Assembly (NCBI GenBank): GCA_910586645.1
Contig: CAJUIS010000001.1
Location: 262,104 to 326,103, forward strand
Source: an uncultured Lachnospiraceae bacterium
Lineage (GTDB): Bacteria > Bacillota > Clostridia > Lachnospirales > Lachnospiraceae
Direction: 5' to 3'
DNA length: 64,000 bases
Shown here piece after piece: positions 31,461 through 39,894 of this stretch. The notes below the pieces were generated by a model. The model searched no databases. It saw only the letters and a list, made by a program, of their open reading frames with translations, and was not told where the DNA came from. Every line of letters begins with the position of its first letter. The stretch's first letter is position 1. The translations under genes and the position numbers were made by a program.

Positions 31461-34052
31461 CTACCTTCTGGAAACCGCCCGAACTTTTTTTCTATTATAC
31501 GCCAGACAGGTTAAAAAATCGCGGCAAAACACAACAACGATTGCAGCCTTCTTTCTTCTTTCCAAAACCCAAATGAATGCAAAGCATAAACATCCCATAC
31601 AGGAAACGATTTTTCCAAAAAATACGCCTGGGGCATGATAGACGATTTCAATCCTGTGTCTGCCCGCAGAAATCTCTGCACCCAGAAATGCCGTGTTCAC
31701 CGTTTGTGTCTCCGCCCGTCTGCCGTCAATCCAGATCTCAAACCCCTGGTCAAACGGAATAGACGTAATCATATATCCCTCGTGCGTTACATCCAGTTCT
31801 CCACAAATCCAGTTCCCCTTCGTTGCAGACCAATCCGGCAGAAACGCAGACTGATACAATGTATCCTCGTTTAAAACAGACGCGTCCATCAGAAAGCTTT
31901 TGACATTGGAAATGGAATATTCTCCGGATCCAAACAAAATATCGGCGCTGTTTTGTCCTTTGCGTATTTTTACCACATAAGTAAACGTTGTGTTTCCATT
32001 ATAATATATATGATCCTGCGCGCTTAAATTGTTGCGGACGCCCGCAAGCTCTACGATCACATCCTGTTCCTCTCTGTGATTTGTCACGTCAAACTGTAAG
32101 AAAAAAATCCGCTCTTTCTGCCCGTTTGGCTTTTTCCCTTCCACAAAAAGCTTTGTCTGTATCTTTTTCTTTGACGCGATGTGATAACCATCGTCCGTTT
32201 TATGTATAAAATCACTTTCCGAAAGGAAAATATCCGCATCCAAAACCTCCGGAACAGACGCCTTAAGCTTCTGTCCTCCCATCTTTTTTCCGTTCTTTGC
32301 CACCGCATACCGCATCAGCGTCGTCTGATTGTATGGAAACTCCATTTTCCCATACGAATCTTCCGAAATCACCTGATCCGTCGCGTAAATGACCGGAGCG
32401 GCATACTCCTGCCGAGAAACCTGAATCTTCCCTCCTGTATCGCCAGGAAAACTTCTTTCCGCTACATACTTGACCCCCATAAACTTCTGGAACAGCGGAT
32501 TTTCCGAAGACGCCTGCATCAGGCAGTTCCGGAGCGGCTGCTCCGTCAAAAACACTTTTTCCCGAAAATTTTTATACCCGTTCTGATATGCGGAAGAATA
32601 TGAAGAAACCAGCCACTGCCTTATGTCCCAGGTACGGTTGATATTCGCCTTTTTCTCTTCATGGCTTCCCTTCTGCCCCATACGAAACAGACCATTCTCT
32701 TCACGCAGCGCACCGGAAATTTCCTCACCCCAGGCAGAATCTGTCACACTCTGATAAAAATCCGTATCCATCCGATCTTTTTCGTCTACATTCAGGCAGA
32801 CGCCGGATAATGTAAGACAAAAAAACGAAACTGTCACAAGCGGGGAAAAAATCTTTGTTTTCCAATACAGAGCAAATGCCGCCGGAAGCAAAATAAGCTC
32901 TGCCGCCATCAGAACATATATTTCAGAAAATTTTCCGTCTCCACAGATAAAAAAAGAACTTATGGACCAGACAACCGCCCCGGCATATCCCGCCAGACAT
33001 ACCCGGACGGAAATTTCCCGCTTTTTCATCCCTTCCAGACAGACAGCCGCCAGATAGCACAGCACAGGCAAAAACGGGATCAAAGACTTTCCCCTTACAT
33101 ACAGCCCTCCGTTTAAAATCCAGGAAAAAAACGGAATTGTAATTACCGCAAAACACCCTGCGGACAAAACCCGCTCCTGCAGTTTTTTACAAAAAAGGCA
33201 GCAAAACAATATAACCAGAATCCCAACCGTAAGCCCGGTTCCATACCCGCTGTATGCAAATCTCGTTTCCAGAAAATCCGGAAAAAACAAAGAAATCCTA
33301 AATTTGGTTTTTTCACCGCCTCCTCTTGCAAACAAAGCGTATGCCGTTGGAATCAGCAAAATTCCGGCCATACAGACAGCCGCCATTGTCGGCAGAAAAA
33401 AGCCAAATACACGGTTCTTTTTTTCTTCCCTTTCGCACCGTCCGAAACCATATAAAGCCAGCGCCAAAATCCCGCCGATTGAAAAATAAAAACTTGTCAT
33501 TATCATAAGAAACACACCCGTAAGATAAAGCCCGGATTTCCCCTTTTTCCAGTACTTATCTACGCCAATCAAAGCCATCAGCAGAAACGGCATATAATTT
33601 ACGAACATAATCTGGCGGTGGAACTGATAAATCATCGGCGCCGCCAAAAGAAACATTCCCGTAACCGACAGACGCACCTGCATGGAAAATCCATGCGTTC
33701 CAAGCCAGTAATGCATCAAAAGAACAGACGCCACAAGACAGAGTGCGGCTGACGCAATCAGATAATCGCTCATTTTTACAAACGGCAGCAGGTAAGACGG
33801 CAGAAGAACCGGACTATACAGCCCATAATAGGAAAAATTGTAAATATTCTGCCCGCCTCCAAGCCCTGCCGCAAACTCAGGAAATAGCTGCCCAGTCGCA
33901 TAAAACTGCTGCCTGAACTGCTCCGGCATTACGCTGTGCTGGCTAAACCAGTCCCCATTTGATGCAAAAATTCCAAAACGGCCGACAAAAAACCATATTG
34001 CAAAAAAGGTCAGAACCGTCAGGAAAAGATATGACTTATTTCTGATTTTCAT
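31461..34052 (-). CDS. YfhO-like polytopic membrane protein
   Basis: An 863-residue protein with about a dozen hydrophobic helices in the first 430 residues. A large extracytoplasmic C-terminal part follows, then a last helix (about 825-843). The N-terminus (ASNGDWFSQHSVMPEQFRQ, then LFPEFAAGLGGGQNIYNFSYYG) is typical of YfhO proteins, GT-C-like membrane enzymes that add sugars to lipoteichoic acid or related polymers in Firmicutes. The acidic residue after the first helix (GDW) is in the expected place for a GT-C active site. The substrate is unknown. It is divergent from a two-component system that may control it. Confidence 0.83.
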   Translation of the reverse strand: MKIRNKSYLFLTVLTFFAIWFFVGRFGIFASNGDWFSQHSVMPEQFRQQFYATGQLFPEFAAGLGGGQNIYNFSYYGLYSPVLLPSYLLPFVKMSDYLIASAALCLVASVLLMHYWLGTHGFSMQVRLSVTGMFLLAAPMIYQFHRQIMFVNYMPFLLMALIGVDKYWKKGKSGLYLTGVFLMIMTSFYFSIGGILALALYGFGRCEREEKKNRVFGFFLPTMAAVCMAGILLIPTAYALFARGGGEKTKFRISLFFPDFLETRFAYSGYGTGLTVGILVILFCCLFCKKLQERVLSAGCFAVITIPFFSWILNGGLYVRGKSLIPFLPVLCYLAAVCLEGMKKREISVRVCLAGYAGAVVWSISSFFICGDGKFSEIYVLMAAELILLPAAFALYWKTKIFSPLVTVSFFCLTLSGVCLNVDEKDRMDTDFYQSVTDSAWGEEISGALREENGLFRMGQKGSHEEKKANINRTWDIRQWLVSSYSSAYQNGYKNFREKVFLTEQPLRNCLMQASSENPLFQKFMGVKYVAERSFPGDTGGKIQVSRQEYAAPVIYATDQVISEDSYGKMEFPYNQTTLMRYAVAKNGKKMGGQKLKASVPEVLDADIFLSESDFIHKTDDGYHIASKKKIQTKLFVEGKKPNGQKERIFFLQFDVTNHREEQDVIVELAGVRNNLSAQDHIYYNGNTTFTYVVKIRKGQNSADILFGSGEYSISNVKSFLMDASVLNEDTLYQSAFLPDWSATKGNWICGELDVTHEGYMITSIPFDQGFEIWIDGRRAETQTVNTAFLGAEISAGRHRIEIVYHAPGVFFGKIVSCMGCLCFAFIWVLERRKKAAIVVVFCRDFLTCLAYNRKKVRAVSRR

Positions 34053-34088
34053 TATGCAAACGCCTCCTTTGCATCTATGCTACTCTCC

Positions 34089-34163
34089 AAACCTTAAAAA
34101 TCCCATAAAGCATTTCTTAAGGTTTCTAAAGAAATTACTATTTTTTTCTTAATCCTGTATAAT
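34089..34163 (+). promoter_or_regulatory. Response-regulator promoter and inverted repeat in the divergent gap
   Basis: Promoter: -35 TTACTA (34135-34140), 17-base spacer, -10 TATAAT (34158-34163). A perfect 9-bp inverted repeat AAACCTTAA (34089-34097) / TTAAGGTTT (34117-34125) lies just upstream, between the YfhO-like and regulator genes. It could bind the response regulator. Confidence 0.55.
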
Positions 34164-34206
34164 AAACTGGAATATATTCGGCAACAAAAAGGAGGAGACA
34201 ACCGTT

Positions 34207-34920
34207 ATGACACAAGATAAGGCACATATTTTAATCGCAGACGACAATCCGGAAATCCGGGAAATTATAAAAATCCTGTTATACGGAGAGGGATTTTCGG
34301 TTACAGAAGCAGAAAACGGAACCGCTGCCCTGGCCGAGATCAAAAACCAGGGATTTGACCTGATTATCCTTGACGTTATGATGCCTGGAATGAATGGATA
34401 CGAAACGTGCCAGAATATTCGGGAAATAAGCAACGCCCCGATTCTCTTTTTAAGTGCAAGAACCACAGACAGCGACAAAATACTCGGCTTCTCCAGCGGC
34501 GGAGACGACTATCTGGAAAAACCGTTTTCCTATCCGGAACTGATTGGCCGCGCCAAGGCATTAATCCGCCGCTACCACGTCTATCAGGGAAAAGAACAGC
34601 AAACGGCCTCTTCAGCCGTAAAACAGCTTTCCCTGCGCGGGCTTATCATCAATCTGGAACAGGAAGAAGTTTTTTTGCAGGGAGAAAAAATAGAACTGAC
34701 CGGAACGGAGTACGAAATGCTTCGTCTGCTCGTCTCAAACCGCAGCCAGATTTTTTCCGCACAGCGGCTTTACGAAGCCATTTGGGACGAGCCCTGGTAC
34801 TATGGCGCAAACAATACCGTTATGGTACACATCCGCAATCTGCGCCAGAAAATAGAAAAAGATCCGAAAAATCCTGTTTTTATTAAAACAGCCTGGGGAA
34901 AGGGGTATCATTTTGATTAA
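34207..34920 (+). CDS. OmpR/PhoB-type response regulator
   Basis: A 237-residue regulator. Receiver domain: acidic pair ADDNPEI, phospho-acceptor Asp56 (LIILDVMMPG), conserved Ser/Thr (FLSARTTDSD) and Lys (DYLEKPFSYPE). The C-terminal winged helix (ELTGTEYEMLRLLVSN, NTVMVHIRNLRQKIE, WGKGYHFD) is of PhoB type. GGAGGAG precedes the ATG. It overlaps the kinase gene by 8 bases. Confidence 0.95.
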   Translation: MTQDKAHILIADDNPEIREIIKILLYGEGFSVTEAENGTAALAEIKNQGFDLIILDVMMPGMNGYETCQNIREISNAPILFLSARTTDSDKILGFSSGGDDYLEKPFSYPELIGRAKALIRRYHVYQGKEQQTASSAVKQLSLRGLIINLEQEEVFLQGEKIELTGTEYEMLRLLVSNRSQIFSAQRLYEAIWDEPWYYGANNTVMVHIRNLRQKIEKDPKNPVFIKTAWGKGYHFD

Positions 34921-36436
34921 ATTAAAATCGCTTCGGGATCGCGTTTTACACATCAAAATAAGGACAAAGCTGCTTCTTTTGATCCTGATTGCAGGAGCTT
35001 TCTGCCTTACGCTCTTCCGCTTCCTCTGGCACAAAAAATGGGAAGCTTATTATTTCCTAATAGAAAATCTGCCTTCTAATATGCGCTTTTTTCCGATGCA
35101 GGACAATGATTTCTGGTTAAAACTGACTCAGGAAGCTCTAAAATATGACGTTCCGGACTCAGAAGACGACAAAGAAGCAGTAAAAGCCCTGGAACCTTTC
35201 TTTTCCCTGGCAGATGACTACACCAGCATTACAGTTTACGGCCTGGAGGACGGTCTGTACCGGGCAGGCTGTTTTCCGGAGGCCATGCTCTGGAACGAAC
35301 CGTTCAATACGTTTTTCCAGATGTCGTACCGCTGGATTGACGAAGAAATCAATCAGGTCTACGAACGTGCGGTAAAATTTAAAAACGGCTACGCCTCCGT
35401 TTTCATTTCTTTTTACCACAGTGCTTATTTTATCGTCCCTTATGCTTTGTTCTGCCTGTTTTTATGTATCTCTCTTTTTCTGTTTCTTGTGCTGTTTTTT
35501 GTCGGAAAAAAATTAAAAACCATTGTCCGTCTGGAAACATCCATTTTGCAGATGTCTTCCGGAGATCTTGAAACGCCGTTAAAAAACGCAGGCTTTGACG
35601 AAATCGGCATTCTTACGCTGGAACTTGACAAACTGAGGTCTGCGCTTCGCGAAAATTTTCTTCGCGAACAGGAAGTGCACAAGTCCAACCAGGAACTGAT
35701 TGCCGCCCTTTCCCACGACTTGCGCACACCGCTCACAATCTTAAAAGGATATTTGGAAATTCTGCGGCTGAACCGGAATCCGGATATGCAGACGGAATAT
35801 ATCAGCCGCTGCCTTCGAAAAGCAGACGATTTAAAAGAAATGACAGATCGTATGTTTGAATATGCGCTGGTTTTTGATGAAGACACTGGCTTTGGAGAAG
35901 AAACGTCTTATACGAATCTTCCCGTTTCCTTTTTTCTGGAAAGCCTTAAAGAGCACTCTGATTTTTTACGGCTGGCGGGATTTACAACTGAGCTATGTTT
36001 TCCGGACTTCCAAGCGTCAGAAACTTCATCTGCAGCCATCTCCGCAGACGAAGCAATGATAAAACGCATACTGAATAATCTGTTTTCAAACATTATTAAA
36101 TATGCGGACAAAAAAGAAACTGTCTCCATTACAGTTTCTATTGAAGAATTTCTTGTAATTTCGGTAAAAAACAAAATAAAAGAGACAGAAGAAAATCTGT
36201 GCAAAAATGAAAAAATCTCCTCCGGATATGATTCTTTGCACAAACATCCCTGCAATCATAAACGGACAGATTCTGGATACAGCCCCTTACACGAAACACT
36301 CTCCGACAATATGGGAAGCACGCAGATTGGATTAAAAAGCGTTCAGAAAATGATGGAAAAAATGAGTGGAAAATTATCTTTACAGACAGAAAAAGGATTT
36401 TTTCAGGCAAAACTGCAATTTGCGGTCAGGAAATGA
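34913..36436 (+). CDS. Sensor histidine kinase with an unusual ATP-binding domain
   Basis: A 507-residue kinase: TM1 at about 20-40, an extracytoplasmic sensor of about 125 residues, TM2 at about 170-200, HAMP, and phospho-acceptor His268 (ALSHDLRTPLTILKG). The N-box NNLFSNIIKYAD and a G2-like STQIGLKSV are present. The G1 motif (DxGxG) is missing: the position reads VKNKIKE. The ATP lid is replaced by a polar stretch of about 45 residues with the repeat SGYDSLH/SGYSPLH. ATP binding by a relaxed domain, as in some AgrC-like kinases, is possible. A terminator stem overlaps its stop codon. Confidence 0.88.
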   Translation: MIKLKSLRDRVLHIKIRTKLLLLILIAGAFCLTLFRFLWHKKWEAYYFLIENLPSNMRFFPMQDNDFWLKLTQEALKYDVPDSEDDKEAVKALEPFFSLADDYTSITVYGLEDGLYRAGCFPEAMLWNEPFNTFFQMSYRWIDEEINQVYERAVKFKNGYASVFISFYHSAYFIVPYALFCLFLCISLFLFLVLFFVGKKLKTIVRLETSILQMSSGDLETPLKNAGFDEIGILTLELDKLRSALRENFLREQEVHKSNQELIAALSHDLRTPLTILKGYLEILRLNRNPDMQTEYISRCLRKADDLKEMTDRMFEYALVFDEDTGFGEETSYTNLPVSFFLESLKEHSDFLRLAGFTTELCFPDFQASETSSAAISADEAMIKRILNNLFSNIIKYADKKETVSITVSIEEFLVISVKNKIKETEENLCKNEKISSGYDSLHKHPCNHKRTDSGYSPLHETLSDNMGSTQIGLKSVQKMMEKMSGKLSLQTEKGFFQAKLQFAVRK

Positions 36437-36457
36437 AACTCCTGACCGCCATTTTTT
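36422..36457 (+). terminator. Terminator of the two-component operon
   Basis: GCGGTCAGGA (36422-36431) pairs perfectly with TCCTGACCGC (36440-36449), then six T residues. The left arm lies inside the last codons of the kinase. Confidence 0.9.
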
Positions 36458-36470
36458 GTTTATTCTTATT

Positions 36471-37766
36471 CTAAATCTCACTGCCCGGCTGGAAAATATG
36501 CCACTCTACATCATTTACACTGCAATGGTTTTCTGTGTACCATGCACGGTAAAGCTCTTCCGAACTGGCAGGCACATATACATGCGTGAAAATTGGAAGC
36601 GACGCATATCCGCTGATATGATTTGTAACCCTTGGCGGGGTTTCGCCCAGAAAATACACATTACGGAAGATAGTGGAAATGGAAAAGGATGGAACTATGA
36701 CAGATTTCAGCGTTTTTGGAAAAACGACCTTCTCCGCCCCTTTGTTGGCATCACAATTCACCAGGCTGTGCGTATTCGTCAGGCTTTCTACTTTTTCCGA
36801 AATGTACAGAACGCCCTTTTCATCTGGAATGGCAACAGCAAGGCTCTGATCCAACTTATGGTAAACGCACTGGCCGTCTTTCGCATACGTCCGGCTGTCC
36901 GCGGAAACCGCCACATCTTTGATAAATGTATTTGGCCCAAGCAGCGGCCTGTGGAAGGCTTCCCCTTCAATTTCCGTCACCGAAGCCGGAATCTCAACCC
37001 TTGGGGCGGTACAGTTGTTCAAAGCGTATTTCCCAATACTCTTAACCCCTTCCGGAATGGAGAGCGTCTGCCCGCCCGGAAGCGTGTATATAACCTTCTG
37101 CAGTTTTTTGGAAATCACACAGTCCCCTTCCATCCGGAATATTTTATTCTTTTTGGGAAGACCCATCTTCTTTAATGACGGGCAGTCCTGGAACGCCGCA
37201 GGATCCAGCTTCTCAAGACCCGCCGGCAGGCTGACTTCCTCTAAGCCCGCGCACGCGTAAAAGGTCTCCTCCTTAAGCGCCTTCACCTTCTTTGGAATCT
37301 TAATGGACTTTAACGCGATCATGCCGCAGAATGACGACGGCTGGATCTCCTCTACAGTGTCCGGGATGACGATCTTTTTGATTGTTTTGTTTGTTACGGC
37401 TCTTCGGGAATAGTCATGCTCCCGCTCTATACAGGCGCCAAACAGATTGACGCCGCCTTCTCCCTGCGGATCCGTCGCTTTTGAGCCAATGCGCGTCACC
37501 TTCCTGCCATCTATTTTTTTTGGAATGGAGATGGATGCCGGCTTCTTTTTCTTCTGAATGTCAATCTTATAAATCCAGGCTTCCTTTCCCTTCTTTGAAG
37601 GGTATGCATGGTAAGTGAACGCTCCGGACGTTTTCGTCAGCGTCTTTTTATAGTTCCATGCGGCTTTCTGCTTCGCCTCCGCCGGCTCCGCCGCTGCGAA
37701 CGCTGCCAGAAATGCCAGCATTGCGCAGACTGCGCACAAAACAGTCATCTTCTTCTTTTTGATCAT
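36471..37766 (-). CDS. Secreted leucine-rich-repeat protein (BspA-like), copy A
   Basis: A 431-residue exported protein: signal peptide 1-31 ending AEA, then a basic mature N-terminus (AWNYKKTLTKTSGAFTYHAY). LRR_5 repeats follow, such as IKKIVIPDTVEEIQPSSFCG, LKSIKIPKKVKALKEETFYA and VKSIGKYALNNC. The repeats form a solenoid used for adhesion or protein contacts; no enzyme domain is present. Nearly the same protein is encoded at 38569-39852. GAGGAGGAG precedes the ATG. It probably uses the promoter left in the decayed protease copy upstream (38181-38209). Confidence 0.88.
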   Translation of the reverse strand: MIKKKKMTVLCAVCAMLAFLAAFAAAEPAEAKQKAAWNYKKTLTKTSGAFTYHAYPSKKGKEAWIYKIDIQKKKKPASISIPKKIDGRKVTRIGSKATDPQGEGGVNLFGACIEREHDYSRRAVTNKTIKKIVIPDTVEEIQPSSFCGMIALKSIKIPKKVKALKEETFYACAGLEEVSLPAGLEKLDPAAFQDCPSLKKMGLPKKNKIFRMEGDCVISKKLQKVIYTLPGGQTLSIPEGVKSIGKYALNNCTAPRVEIPASVTEIEGEAFHRPLLGPNTFIKDVAVSADSRTYAKDGQCVYHKLDQSLAVAIPDEKGVLYISEKVESLTNTHSLVNCDANKGAEKVVFPKTLKSVIVPSFSISTIFRNVYFLGETPPRVTNHISGYASLPIFTHVYVPASSEELYRAWYTENHCSVNDVEWHIFQPGSEI

Positions 37767-37798
37767 AAAGTCTCCTCCTCTCTAAGTACATATAAAAG

Positions 37799-38045
37799 CT
37801 ATCCACATCTTTCAACGCAAGTATACTCTCCAAACCATCGGTTGACACCTCCTTCGCTCAATGATTTCACAGACCGCGCCGCGGCTCTTACCGCTGCATT
37901 ATAACGGCTTTACAATGCCAAATAAAATACTGCATCCATATAAAGAGAACTTTCTTTGTCCTTTCATCAAAAAAAACTGGCTGTCCGGATTTTTTCACCT
38001 GACACAGCCATATCCAACCCTTCTCCTATATTGCTGAAATCACTG
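37799..38045 (-). pseudogene. Remnant of a second subtilase gene with internal deletions
   Basis: Three blocks match the intact subtilase gene at 39895-41919 in the same order and orientation. One is near its 3' end (AACGCAAGTATA, CCATCGGTTGACAC, CGCGGCTCTTACCGCTG). One covers GCATCCATATAAA. One is near the active-site region (CTGTCCGGATTTTTTCACCTG, compare 40919-40938). The intervening coding sequence is missing. Beyond it (38046-38230) the 5' flank and promoter are still recognisable. Confidence 0.85.
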
Positions 38046-38180
38046 CCTTTACATCATAATTTTACGTTAAATCCAATTATACCGCTCTAATTTACTATAA
38101 ATTTTTGTGATTTGTATTCTTTCAGATACAAATCACAAAAATTGCGAAATAGAACTTTCAATTATTCATTTAATATTTTT

Positions 38181-38209
38181 ATATTAATTCAATTTCATTC
38201 ATATGTCAA
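38181..38209 (-). promoter_or_regulatory. Retained promoter of the decayed subtilase copy
   Basis: Minus strand: -35 TTGACA (38204-38209), 17-base spacer, -10 TAATAT (38181-38186). Same hexamers and spacing as the intact unit's promoter at 42131-42159. It may still transcribe LRR copy A. Confidence 0.65.
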
Positions 38210-38249
38210 GCAATTATATGAATTTTTCATCAATTGATAGAACAAAAAA

Positions 38250-38315
38250 TTTTATTTGCTGAAAAAAAGATCGCTATCCCGGGCACTACTGAAAAGATCC
38301 TGCCGTCTCAGAACG
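38250..38315 (+). pseudogene. Plus-strand scrap of an LRR gene
   Basis: Reads KKIAIPGTTEKILPSQN in the plus direction, matching KKIVIPDTVEEIQPSSF of the LRR proteins. It is preceded by ACAAAAAATTTTATTTGCTGAAAA-like sequence that also occurs near 42195-42225. It abuts an opposite-strand scrap at about 38315. Confidence 0.65.
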
Positions 38316-38575
38316 ACGACGACTGGATCTTTTCCATAATGTTCGGGATAACGATCCTTTTGATTGTTTTATTCGTTACAATTCTTTGGGAAGGTTGTGA
38401 TACCGCTCTATGCAGGCGCCAAACAGATTGACGCCGCCTTCCCCCTTGCGGATCCGTTGCTTTTGAGCCAATGCGCGTCACCTTCCTGCCCTCTATTTTT
38501 TGGCGTTTTTATAGTCCCATGCGGCCTTCTGCTTCGCCTCTGCCAGAACCGCCAGCGCTGCGTAAACTCTAAATC
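38316..38575 (-). pseudogene. Minus-strand remnant of a third LRR gene
   Basis: From its 5' end it retains the signal-peptide end and start of the mature protein (AALAVLAEAKQKAAWDYK). After a deletion come IEGRKVTRIGSKATDPQ-like sequence and then VTNKTIKRIVIPNIMEKIQ before a stop. Compared with copies A and B, most of the gene is gone. Its 5' end is fused to the 3' end of LRR copy B. Confidence 0.8.
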
Positions 38576-39852
38576 TCACCGCCCGGCTGGAAGGTGTGCC
38601 AATAAAATTCATCCACTTTGCAACGGTTCTCTTTATACCATGCGCGGTAAAGCGCTTCCGAACTGGCCGGCACATATATATGTTCAGCAAATGGAAGCGA
38701 CGCATATCCGCTGATATGGTTTGAAACCCTTGGCGGAGTCTCACCCAGAAAATATACATTACGAAAGACTTCGACAATAGAAAAGGATGGAACTATGACA
38801 GATTTCAGCGCTTTTGGAAAAACAATCTTCTCCGCCCCCTTGTCGGAGTTATAATTCACCAGGCTGTGCGTGTTCGTCAAGCTTTCCACCTTCTCTGAAA
38901 TGTACAGGACGCCCTTTTTGTCCGGGATGGCAACAGCAAGGCTCCGATCCACCTTATGATAAATGCACTGGCCGTCTTTCGCATACATCCGGCTGTCTGC
39001 GGAGACCTCAACATCTTTAATAAACGTGCTCGGCCCAAGCAACGGCCTGTGGAACGCCTCCCCTTCAATTTCCGTCACCGAAGCCGGGATCTCAACCCTT
39101 GGGGCGGTGCAGTTGTTCAAAGCGTATTTCCCAATCCTCTTAACCCCTTCCGGAATGGAGAGCGTCTGCCCGCCCGGAAGCGTATACACGAGCCTCTGGT
39201 ATTTTTTGGAAATCACGCAGTCCCCCTCCATCCGAAACGTCTTGTTCCTTTTGGGCAGGATCATCCTCTTTAACGACGGGCAGTCTTGGAACGCCGCGGG
39301 ATCCAGCTTCTCAAGCCCCGCCGGCAGGCTGACTTCCTCTAAGCCCGCGCACGCGTAAAAGATCTCCTCCTTAAGCGCCTTCACCTTCTTTGGGATCTTA
39401 ACCGACTTTAACGCGATCATGCCGCAGAACGACGACGGCCGGATCTCCTCCACAGTGTCCGGAATGACGATCTTTTTGATTGTCTTGTTCGTCACGGATC
39501 TCCGGAAATAGTCATGTTCCCGCTCTATGCAGACTCCAAACAGGTTTAAGCCCCCTTCCGGGTCTTTCGGCTTTGCCCCGATCCACGTCACCTTCCTGCC
39601 CTCTATTTTTTTTGGAATGGAAATGGACGTTGGCTTCTTTTTCTTCTGGATGTCAATCCTGTAAATCCAAGCTTCCTTTCCCTTCTTTGAAGGGTATGCA
39701 TGGTAAGTGAACGCCCCGGACGTTTTCGTCAGCGTCTTTTTATAGTTCCATGCGGCCTTCTGCTTCGCCTCCGCCGGCTCCGCCGCCGTAAACGCTGCCA
39801 GAACCGCCAGCGCTGCGCAGACTGCGCACAATACGATCTTCTTTTTTATCAT
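38569..39852 (-). CDS. Secreted leucine-rich-repeat protein (BspA-like), copy B
   Basis: A 427-residue paralog of copy A, differing by scattered substitutions and a 2-residue deletion. Signal peptide 1-29, LRR_5 repeats, and the same C-terminal YRAWYKENRC region. The start at 39852 (MIKKKIVLC) follows GGGAGGAGGAAG; an in-frame start at 39876 would consume that site. It lies 42 bases downstream of the subtilase and should be co-transcribed. Identity with copy A is high along the whole length, which points to recent duplication. Confidence 0.88.
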   Translation of the reverse strand: MIKKKIVLCAVCAALAVLAAFTAAEPAEAKQKAAWNYKKTLTKTSGAFTYHAYPSKKGKEAWIYRIDIQKKKKPTSISIPKKIEGRKVTWIGAKPKDPEGGLNLFGVCIEREHDYFRRSVTNKTIKKIVIPDTVEEIRPSSFCGMIALKSVKIPKKVKALKEEIFYACAGLEEVSLPAGLEKLDPAAFQDCPSLKRMILPKRNKTFRMEGDCVISKKYQRLVYTLPGGQTLSIPEGVKRIGKYALNNCTAPRVEIPASVTEIEGEAFHRPLLGPSTFIKDVEVSADSRMYAKDGQCIYHKVDRSLAVAIPDKKGVLYISEKVESLTNTHSLVNYNSDKGAEKIVFPKALKSVIVPSFSIVEVFRNVYFLGETPPRVSNHISGYASLPFAEHIYVPASSEALYRAWYKENRCKVDEFYWHTFQPGGEI

Positions 39853-39894
39853 AAAGCTTCCTCCTCCCTGATACATAGAAAAGCTATCTCAAAG

